Below are positions 1-9,100 of a stretch of DNA of 13,693 nt, in pieces (the stretch's first letter is position 1; the number at the start of each line of letters is the position of its first letter). The notes beneath the pieces were generated by a model that was not told the DNA's origin, did no database searches, and worked only from the letters and a program-made list of their open reading frames with translations. Source of the DNA: Pseudomonadota bacterium (GTDB taxonomy: Bacteria > Pseudomonadota > Gammaproteobacteria > Xanthomonadales > Rhodanobacteraceae); contig JAFEEK010000140.1 in NCBI GenBank assembly GCA_018241165.1, forward strand, positions 1 to 13,693, read 5' to 3'. The translations under genes and the position numbers were made by a program.

Positions 1-813
1 ATCGCCGCGGAAGCCGCGAAAGTCGACGGCGTGTCGAAAGTGTTGTCGGTTGCGAACGCGGCAAACGCGCACGCGCTCGCCGCGGTGTACGCGCCGCAGA
101 TCGCTGCCGTGGCGAAGAACGGCTACACGCATGTGCTGGCGCCATCGACCACGTTCGGCAAGGACCTCGCCCCGCGCGTCGCCGCCCTGCTCGGCGTGGC
201 GCAAGTTTCCGATGTGATGAAAGTGATCGACGCGCATACGTTCCAACGCCCGATCTACGCAGGCAACGCCATCGTCACCGTACAGGCGCCGGCGGACGCG
301 ATCCTCGTCGCCACCGTGCGCACGGCTTCGTATCCTGCGGCAGGCAACGGCGCGAATGCAGCGCCGATCGAAGCGATGAACGTGAGTGTCGAGATGCCTT
401 CGCACACGCGCTTCGTCGAACTCGCCCAGGCCAAGAGCGACCGCCCGGACTTGCAAAGCGCGCGTCGCGTGGTCTCCGGGGGTCGTGGCGTCGGCTCGAA
501 GGAGAACTTCGCGATCATCTTCGCGCTCGCCGACAAGCTCGGCGCGGCGGTCGGCGCTTCGCGCGCGGCGGTCGATGCCGGCTACGTGCCGAGCGACCTG
601 CAAGTCGGCCAGACCGGCAAGATCATCGCGCCTGAACTCTATATGGCGATCGGCATCTCCGGCGCGATCCAGCACCTGACCGGCATCAAGGACGCCGGCA
701 CCATCGTCGCGATCAACAAGGACGCCGAAGCGCCGATCTTCGAAGTCGCCGACATCGGCCTGGTCGGCGACCTGTTCAAGTTGATTCCGGAGCTGGAACA
801 GGCGTTAAACTGA
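1..813 (+). CDS. etfA: Electron transfer flavoprotein alpha subunit, 5' end outside window
   Basis: The reading frame is open from base 1 and stops at TGA 811-813, giving 270 residues. The family is usually about 310-315 residues, so roughly 40 N-terminal residues lie upstream. The C-terminal FAD domain is clear: a [10 protein letters not shown] stretch at bases 466-495, then the segment with [12 protein letters not shown] and [13 protein letters not shown], then the closing [10 protein letters not shown]. Together with EtfB this protein forms a cytoplasmic FAD heterodimer. It passes electrons from acyl-CoA dehydrogenases to ETF:ubiquinone oxidoreductase. The GTG at base 31 is not the true start, because homologous sequence continues in frame before it. 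The gene is co-oriented with aacS, 37 bases downstream. In Xanthomonas, etfA marks one border of the LPS locus, which fits what follows here. Confidence 0.95.
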   Translation: MAAEAAKVDGVSKVLSVANAANAHALAAVYAPQIAAVAKNGYTHVLAPSTTFGKDLAPRVAALLGVAQVSDVMKVIDAHTFQRPIYAGNAIVTVQAPADAILVATVRTASYPAAGNGANAAPIEAMNVSVEMPSHTRFVELAQAKSDRPDLQSARRVVSGGRGVGSKENFAIIFALADKLGAAVGASRAAVDAGYVPSDLQVGQTGKIIAPELYMAIGISGAIQHLTGIKDAGTIVAINKDAEAPIFEVADIGLVGDLFKLIPELEQALN

Positions 814-838
814 TTCGCACGTGGACAAGCGCCGCGAC

Positions 839-843
839 GAGGG
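839..843 (+). promoter_or_regulatory. Ribosome binding site of aacS
   Basis: GAGGG lies 7 bases before ATG 851. It decides the start against an in-frame GTG at 821, which has no comparable site and would add ten residues atypical of the family. Confidence 0.75.
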
Positions 844-850
844 AACGAAC

Positions 851-2803
<1,953 letters not shown>

Positions 2804-2872
2804 TCTCGCCCCCCGCCCCCAATATCCTTGGGTTGCGTTGCATCACGTCGCCTCGACAACTTCGGATCGTTT

Positions 2873-4018
2873 ATGAGCACAACACGCAAGCTCCCTCCTG
2901 CTGACCTCCTCTATCAAATATCCAACTCATCGAGCGTTGCCGATTTTGAAGGATCATTCCCGCACGTTCGTCATGAAGTCGAAAGGTATCTCCAGCTTAT
3001 AAAGCGCAATTTCCATGATCTGCACTCGATATTGGACTTGGGTTGTGGGGTAGGCCGATTCTCCTACGCGATGACACCGCAACTCCGGGAGAACCAAAAA
3101 ATCTTTGGTTGCGACCTGGATCCGCGTTGTGCCCAATGGAGTGCGGAAAACGCCGGATATGCCGAAGTCGTTCACAATTCGCTACAACCACCACTGCCGT
3201 GGGCAGATGAGAAGTTCGATTTCATCTATGCGTTGTCGGTTTTCACGCATTTGACCTTTGAGCACCAGCTACGCTGGGCTTGGGAGTTGGGGCGCCTACT
3301 GAAACCCGGAGGCGTAATAATGCTTACGACCCATGGGCTAGGATTCCTTGGGCCTGCACTCGTCAACAACGTCGATTGGAAGAATCGGGAATACATTCTC
3401 ATCGATGAGAGCGCCATCTTCGCTGCGCTGTCAATCTCTGGCGGCGATGCGATTGAGGGGCAGCGCGAAGTAGCAACGTTCCACAATCGCGAGACAGTGG
3501 CGTTGCAGTTCGATCCTTTGACGCTGGACTTGCATCAGCCCGTATCGAGCATGGCTGGCGGCCAAAGCATGAACCTTCTCACCAAATCGGCAACGACCGG
3601 TCATGTATATGCCGCCAACGTAATCAAGCGCAACGATGCATACGCGCATGTCCGCGCCCCCGACTCGCCATCGATCGAACAAGAGCTGCGCGGCCTATTG
3701 CGCCTGCCGAGCGCTCGCTTCGACCTGCAGTCGCTTTGGGTAACTGTCCGCTACACGACGAGCGATGGCACACCACGCCAAGAACGCGACAGGCTCCGCA
3801 CCCCCGTATGTCTCGGACCTCATCATCAGTTGTCGTTTAGGTCTCGCTTGCAGGACATCGCTCCAAATTCGCTGATTACAGTACAGTTGGAATTTCAAGA
3901 CGGTACCGTGGTTCCGGTGCACCCTCAAAATCTACATTGGGTATCGCCTCGACTGCCCTCGGGCTACGGTAATCCGTGTCTCCGGGAGGAGATGCATCAA
4001 GGCCCGAAGCCGCTGTGA
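2873..4018 (+). CDS. Class I SAM-dependent methyltransferase with extra C-terminal domain
   Basis: This 381-residue protein has a Rossmann methyltransferase fold in its N-terminal half. The SAM-binding motif DLGCGVG is at residues 55-61, followed by an acidic GCDLDP motif, FDFIYALSVFTHL and the LLKPGG strand. The substrate is unknown; next to a polysaccharide locus, a sugar or glycan terminus is a fair guess. The last 110 or so residues hold a second, beta-rich-looking domain (segments such as LWVTVRYTT and LITVQLEFQDGT) that I cannot name. ATG 2873 is chosen because the methionine opens a plausible N-terminus; a TTG 45 bases upstream is also in frame. The ribosome site is weak. Base composition looks more AT-rich by eye than aacS or the downstream operon, consistent with acquired DNA. 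The 3' end overlaps the opposing gene by 22 bases. Confidence 0.85.
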   Translation: MSTTRKLPPADLLYQISNSSSVADFEGSFPHVRHEVERYLQLIKRNFHDLHSILDLGCGVGRFSYAMTPQLRENQKIFGCDLDPRCAQWSAENAGYAEVVHNSLQPPLPWADEKFDFIYALSVFTHLTFEHQLRWAWELGRLLKPGGVIMLTTHGLGFLGPALVNNVDWKNREYILIDESAIFAALSISGGDAIEGQREVATFHNRETVALQFDPLTLDLHQPVSSMAGGQSMNLLTKSATTGHVYAANVIKRNDAYAHVRAPDSPSIEQELRGLLRLPSARFDLQSLWVTVRYTTSDGTPRQERDRLRTPVCLGPHHQLSFRSRLQDIAPNSLITVQLEFQDGTVVPVHPQNLHWVSPRLPSGYGNPCLREEMHQGPKPL

Positions 4019-6078
4019 AAGATATCGTTGCAATTGCACGACGGCTCGATGTTGTCGCCTGCCGTAACGAAAGTATTGCCCCCGGCTGGGCAATTGAGCA
4101 ATAGCGCGCTCGGTGCAAGGCAGCCGATTGCATGGAACCCCTGGCCCGAGAAATGGTTCGCTTGCCCGATTTGTGTACCGCCGATGGTCACAATCAACTC
4201 ATGTGGTGCACCAGAATCGATTTGCGCGAAAATGCCATCCTGCGGGTTGTTGATGAAGGTGTTGCCAAATGCGTTCAAGCGGACACTCGTGCTGGAAAGG
4301 GTGCTGGCATTGACGGTAATCCCATTCTTGTTGTTGCTGAAGGTGTTGTTGCTCAGGCTCAGCGAACCACCACCGATGTAGATGCCATTCAAGCTGTTCC
4401 CGTCGAAGGTGTTTCCCTGAACCACCTGCGCGCCAGCACAGGTCGCGTAAAACTCGACACCATTGTACCCATCCCCGCCATACGTGCCGTTGCCATCGAT
4501 CACGTTTCCACTGATCGTGGCCGTCGAGGGGTCGTTCGCATCTGGGCCGCACAGAATCACGCCATTTAGCGCATTGGCCACGATAGTGTTCGAATCGATT
4601 GTCAGGTGAGAGTCATCGCGTCCGACAATGCCGAATCGTGTGTTGCCGTGAATATCGTTGCCAACGATGTTGACGACCGTACTCGCGATCATTTCGATAC
4701 CACTTGCGCCACTGATCGGGCCAGTGCTTGGCGGACCGTTGTTGGCGATTTCGTTGTAGGCAATGGTGGCCCGGGTCGGATTGCCGGTCGGGCCTTGCTG
4801 CATGCCGATACCGCTGGCGCTTACGCTGCCGATGATGGCGTTATGTCGTATGATCGCCTGAGATTGTCCGGTAATGAGGATTCCATAGCTGTTCGGATTG
4901 ATAATGGCGTTGAATGCCAGAGAGACACCAGCGCCGGGCTGGGTGGGGCTGAAATTCCAACTCGCAATCACGACTCCACGCGCATTGGCGGCGGTGGCAT
5001 TGATCCGGAAATTTTCGAGAATATCTCCCGTGGGCCCCTGAAACGTCAGCGCATCGCCAACGCTCGGAGCCAAAACAGCCGGACAGGTTTTGGTGCTCAC
5101 CCGGCAACGGCCTGCCCCGAGCATCCTAATGTTGTTTTTGCCGAATAGCGCAGGGGCGTAATTCACCTGCGGGCCATACAGTACCAAGGCCTCCGTGTAG
5201 GTGCCGGGCGCAACGCGAATGACCGATCCATCCTGTGACGCGTTGCGCGCCTGGCTTATGGTTGCAAATGGCTTCGTCAACGAGCCATTTTGCGTTCCCG
5301 TCGTTCCGGCGCGAACGAATAGGGCGTTCGCATCGAACGCGCCTCCTGCGAGAGGAATGTCGCCCGCTTGACCGAATGCGTAGGAATCGAGAACCCCACT
5401 TGCGCCCACCGCCTTGAAATACCATGTGCCATTGCGGAATACGCACAGTTCGGCGCGCCCGTCGTGGTCCCAGTCGGCCGCACACGGAACGTCCGTGGCA
5501 ACACCCAATGTATCGACGACGTTGGCGCTTGTGGAAGACTTTCGAATCGTCCATGTTCCCGCATTAAAAACCGCAATATCCGGGATGCCGTCACCATCAA
5601 AATCCGCAATGACGGGGACGTCACCGGGAGCGCCACCTAGCGTCATCGTGGTTGTCGTCGCTGTTTTCGAACTGCGGATGTACCAGGTTCCACTTCGATA
5701 AATCACGAGGTCCGAAATACCGTCCCCATCAAAGTCGCCAGCCAGCGGCACATCGCCCGACACGCCGCCGAACGAAAGTGGCGATGCGTCCACCGAAAGC
5801 GTATGCGTTATGTCGGTGTACCAGGTACCGTTGCGATATACAGCCACGTCGTAAACGCCATTACCATCGAAATCGCCAACAACGGGGATATCCCCGGACT
5901 GCCCAAACGTGCCATTCAATGCGTAAGCCTGGGTCGCCAGATCCGCGTAAGCATAAATGTGATTCGTCAACGGCCGATACACCGCCAGCGACATGAAATA
6001 TCCGGGTGGTGGGGCCGCGCTTGCCGCGCCTGCGGCGCCTACAAGGACCAAAGCCAGAAATCCACGACCAAAAGACAT
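3997..6078 (-). CDS. Secreted FG-GAP-like propeller plus right-handed beta-helix protein
   Basis: This 693-residue protein begins with a Sec signal peptide: MSFGRGF, a hydrophobic core, then cleavage probably after residue 21 (AASA/APPPG). Residues about 63-250 hold four FG-GAP/VCBS-like units of 43-46 residues. Each has a GD-x-P...D-x-D-x-x-G loop (69-77, 115-123, 159-167, 202-210) followed by VYR/VFN-x-GTW, suggesting calcium-binding propeller blades. From about residue 258 (LFVRAGTTGTQNGSLTKPF, a common opening of such helices) to about 660 come many N-G-I/N-T-F/I-x-x-N rungs of a parallel beta-helix, as in pectate-lyase-like and DUF1565-type proteins. The C-terminus is CNCNDIFHSGFGP. ATG 6078 has GGAG 8 bases upstream; the frame stays open to 6159 but lacks a better start. 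Function is unknown: polysaccharide binding, cleavage or adhesion are possible. No catalytic residues could be assigned. Confidence 0.88.
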   Translation of the reverse strand: MSFGRGFLALVLVGAAGAASAAPPPGYFMSLAVYRPLTNHIYAYADLATQAYALNGTFGQSGDIPVVGDFDGNGVYDVAVYRNGTWYTDITHTLSVDASPLSFGGVSGDVPLAGDFDGDGISDLVIYRSGTWYIRSSKTATTTTMTLGGAPGDVPVIADFDGDGIPDIAVFNAGTWTIRKSSTSANVVDTLGVATDVPCAADWDHDGRAELCVFRNGTWYFKAVGASGVLDSYAFGQAGDIPLAGGAFDANALFVRAGTTGTQNGSLTKPFATISQARNASQDGSVIRVAPGTYTEALVLYGPQVNYAPALFGKNNIRMLGAGRCRVSTKTCPAVLAPSVGDALTFQGPTGDILENFRINATAANARGVVIASWNFSPTQPGAGVSLAFNAIINPNSYGILITGQSQAIIRHNAIIGSVSASGIGMQQGPTGNPTRATIAYNEIANNGPPSTGPISGASGIEMIASTVVNIVGNDIHGNTRFGIVGRDDSHLTIDSNTIVANALNGVILCGPDANDPSTATISGNVIDGNGTYGGDGYNGVEFYATCAGAQVVQGNTFDGNSLNGIYIGGGSLSLSNNTFSNNKNGITVNASTLSSTSVRLNAFGNTFINNPQDGIFAQIDSGAPHELIVTIGGTQIGQANHFSGQGFHAIGCLAPSALLLNCPAGGNTFVTAGDNIEPSCNCNDIFHSGFGP
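5335..5892 (-). repeat. FG-GAP/VCBS-like tandem protein repeats
   Basis: This is the coding DNA for residues about 63-248 of the secreted protein. Acidic loops DFDGNGVYD, DFDGDGISD, DFDGDGIPD and DWDHDGRAE occur at spacings of 46, 44 and 43 residues, each followed by a G-T-W element. The fourth loop has lost the usual final Asp (Glu instead), and a fifth unit is degenerate (GAFDANALFVRAG). Before the first unit, a half-unit (AVYRPLTNHIY) resembles the second half of a blade. Confidence 0.8.
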
Positions 6079-6086
6079 AGTCGGCA

Positions 6087-6090
6087 CTCC
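6087..6090 (-). promoter_or_regulatory. Ribosome binding site of the beta-helix gene
   Basis: GGAG on the minus strand lies 8 bases before ATG 6078 and fixes that start. The choice is supported because the protein then begins directly with a signal peptide. Confidence 0.75.
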
Positions 6091-6094
6091 AAAG

Positions 6095-6127
6095 TGTCCC
6101 ATGCATATATAGTACACACATGGGACA
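6095..6127. promoter_or_regulatory. Perfect 9-bp inverted repeat, candidate operator
   Basis: TGTCCCATG at 6095-6103 and CATGGGACA at 6119-6127 are exact reverse complements separated by 15 bases of AT-rich sequence, giving 24 bases between arm starts. The arms flank the only TATATA box in the divergent region. This layout suits a dimeric regulator binding both arms and controlling both genes. A hairpin in the leader RNA is the alternative. I do not recognise the regulator family. Confidence 0.5.
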
Positions 6128-6174
6128 TACCCACCGCAGACTACGCCAGCAACTCGCATACAGAATTTGATTTC

Positions 6175-9100
6175 ATGGATCGGCTCATTTCATTAAGCGA
6201 CTCGCAAATGCCTCGCGCGCAAACCGATGCGGCAACCGCCATTCTCGTGCTCGGCATGCACCGCAGTGGCACCTCTGCGGTAACGCGCATGCTGAACTTG
6301 TGCGGGGCCGATTTGGGTCGGCACTTGCTGCCACCAAAGCAGGACAACGAGCGCGGTTTTTGGGAAAACAAGGCATTTCTCGAATTGCATGAACACGCGC
6401 TCGCGAACTGGGGTTTGCGTTGGCACGATCTGGCATTGCTGCCGGACAACTGGCGTCGATCGTCGGCTGCGCGCGAATTTGCCGAGTCGGCGCGGCTCGC
6501 ACTGGACGCCGAATTCCGCAAATCCCGGCTCATAACCATCAAAGATCCCAGGTTATGCCTGCTCGCGCCGTTGTGGGTAGATACACTGCGCGATAGTTCG
6601 ATACGCCCGACCTTTGTCGTCGTCGTGCGCCATCCCGACGAGGTTGCCGCATCGCTGGCCCGCCGCGATGGGCTGTCGATTGCCCATTCACGAATGCTGT
6701 GGTTGCAGCACATGATCGAGTGCGTGCGCGTCGCTCACGGATATCCGCACGTTTTCGTGCAATATGCCGAATTACTGTGTGATTGGCGCACGCAACTCGA
6801 TCGTATCCAGAACGCATTGGAAATTGATCTACCTGCGCGCAACGCAGATAGCGAAGCGCAGATCGACGCATTCATCGAGCCTTCGTTGCGCCATCATCGT
6901 ACCAATACGGTCGATCCGGATTCCCTGCCAGCATTGCCAGGCAAACTGTACGACTATCTGCTGGCGTTGTGCGCGGACAAACCAGCGGATCCGGCCAGTT
7001 TCGTGGAAATAAGCGCACTATTCGACTCGCAGTTGGAAACTGCGGGTCCGCTGATCCGGGATCTGACTGCGAATTTCGTTGCGCAACGCGCCCAACACGA
7101 TGCCGAACTCAACCACGCGCGCCGTGTCATTCACGACAAGGACGACGAAATCGCGCGCGCGCGCACCGCTATCCAGACGAGCGAAAGGGAAATCGAGCGT
7201 TCCCGCGAAGTGCATAAGACGCGCGACGAACGCGAAGCCTTGTTGCGCAACCAGCTTGATGAAGAGCGCATTGCAACCGCCGAGTTACATCAGGAACTGG
7301 CAACCGTGCGCGCATCGCGCGACCACATCGAAGCCGCCTACCGCGGCGAAGTTGAGGCCGCGCGCGGAACGATCGATGCCTTGGCCGCCGAAATCGACCG
7401 CGCCCGCGCCACCATCGACACTTTCGCTAGCGACATCGATCGCGCGCGCACCGCCCATCGTGCCCGCGACATCACTGAACGTGTGTTGTTAGATGAAATC
7501 ACCGCCATACGCGCTTCGCGCTGGTTTCGATTCGGGCGTGCTCTGCATGTCTTGGCTGTTCCGCAGTCGCTCGCATTGACCACGCCAACACCGAACACTA
7601 CCGAACAAATTGCGGCTTCGGAAACGCTGCATTTTGCCCTGGATACGCCGGTCAACAATGACACCGTCGAGGACATTGCCAACATCACAGGATGGTGTTT
7701 CGACGCGACGGGGAACGAAGTCGTCATTCGCATTCGCTGCGGCGACGCCATTATTGACGCAACCCGGGGAGTTGCGCGACCCGACGTTGCAGCGGCATTT
7801 GCCGAGTGTCCCGGCATCGAGGCTTGCGGTTTCGCGGCGACTCTGGGGCTTGCACCAGGTCGGTACGAATTGCTGGTCGAGGCCAAGACAGGTCACGGCG
7901 CGCCATGGCGGCCCATGGAAGCACGCACGATCAATGCACGCGCCGCCACACTGCGTGCCGAACTGGACACGCCGGTGGACTTGAGCGTGGAGTGCGGCCC
8001 AACACGCATCTCAGGATGGTGCGTGCATCCGCGCGCCAGGATCATGGATCTGTGCGTGAAGGTGGCCGACAAGAAGATCCCTTGTCAATACAATCTGGAA
8101 CGTCTCGACGTGGGTCAGGCGCTCCCGGACACGCCGGGATCCACCCTTTCCGGATTCGAAGCGACACTGAATCTTCTCCCCGGGAATTGGCCTTTTGGCT
8201 TCACTGCGGTGCTGGAAGACGGCAGCGAATGCGCGTTTGATTGGCCGCACCCGCTGCGTGTCCGACGCAAACCGCTGCGCGCGCAGCTGCAGGCTATGGC
8301 CGCAGGCAAGGTTCCATTGGTCTTGCTCGCGGTACGCGAGGGGAGGCGCTGGTTTGCGCAGAACCGTCGCTTGCCACGCCTGCATGAAATTCCACAACTG
8401 CTCCGTTTGACACGCGATCTGCACAAACAACGGTCCAACGCCGATATCACAGCGCTTCTACCCGGGTTCGACCTGCCGGGACCCATCGATCGCTACACCG
8501 CATGGCAAGACTGCAATCGACCCAACGCAGCCACCCGTGCCAATTTGCAGCGCCGCATTGAAGCGGCCGACGAATTGCCGCGATTGTCGATCATTATGCC
8601 CGTTTACAGCCCGCCATTGGATTTTCTGCGCCAGGCAGTCGACAGCGTAGCATCGCAGAGTTACGAAAATTGGGAGCTGTGCATTGCCGACGACGCCAGT
8701 CCCGGTGACGCAACGCGTGAGTACCTTGCCGACATCGCCGCCAAGGATTCGCGCGTGCGCCTGTGTCTGCGCCAGACCAACGGCAACATCAGCGCGGCCA
8801 CGAATTCGGCAGCCGCATTGGCCACCGGCGATTTTCTGGTTTTCATGGACCAAGACGATCTCTTGGCACCGGATGCGCTGGCCGAGATCGCATTGGGTGC
8901 GGTCGCCCGAAACGACACCGACATCATCTACTCCGATGACGACAAGATCGACACGGCAGGCCATCGCTTCGCGCCGCAGTTCAAACCAGACTGGTCGCCG
9001 GAATTGTTGCTCGGCTACATGTATTTCAGTCACGTATTCGCCGTTCGGCGCTCGCTTTTTGATCAAATCGGCGGCATGCGTCTGGGCTTCGAGGGCTCGC

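Larger units (their letters stand above)
6079..6174. promoter_or_regulatory. Divergent intergenic region, probable promoters in both directions
   Basis: These 96 bases separate two divergent genes, so promoters for both should lie here or just inside the neighbouring coding sequence. The most AT-rich stretch is CATATATAGTACACA at 6104-6118. TATATA at 6106-6111 could act as a -10 element on either strand. I find no convincing -35 hexamer at the right distance on either side, which leaves room for an activator. Confidence 0.5.

Noticed and set aside
2816..2832. Possible terminator after aacS: CCCAA-TATCC-TTGGG hairpin behind a C-rich run
   Set aside because: The stem is only 5 bp and no T-run follows on the plus strand, so it is not a convincing intrinsic terminator. 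The C-rich stretch also does not make a four-run G-quadruplex.
4075..4094. Hairpin ATTGCCC / GGGCAAT with a 6-base loop near the 3' end of the beta-helix gene
   Set aside because: It lies within coding sequence, has no following T-run on either strand, and encodes ordinary residues, so it is more likely chance than a terminator.
6079..6159. N-terminal extension of the beta-helix gene to 6159
   Set aside because: It would place 27 Cys- and Tyr-rich residues before a textbook signal peptide, while GGAG sits at the right distance from ATG 6078.
5803..6174. In-frame N-terminal extension of the giant gene
   Set aside because: It runs through the divergent promoter and opposite the 5' part of the beta-helix gene, has no domain similarity, and the sulfotransferase fold begins normally after ATG 6175.
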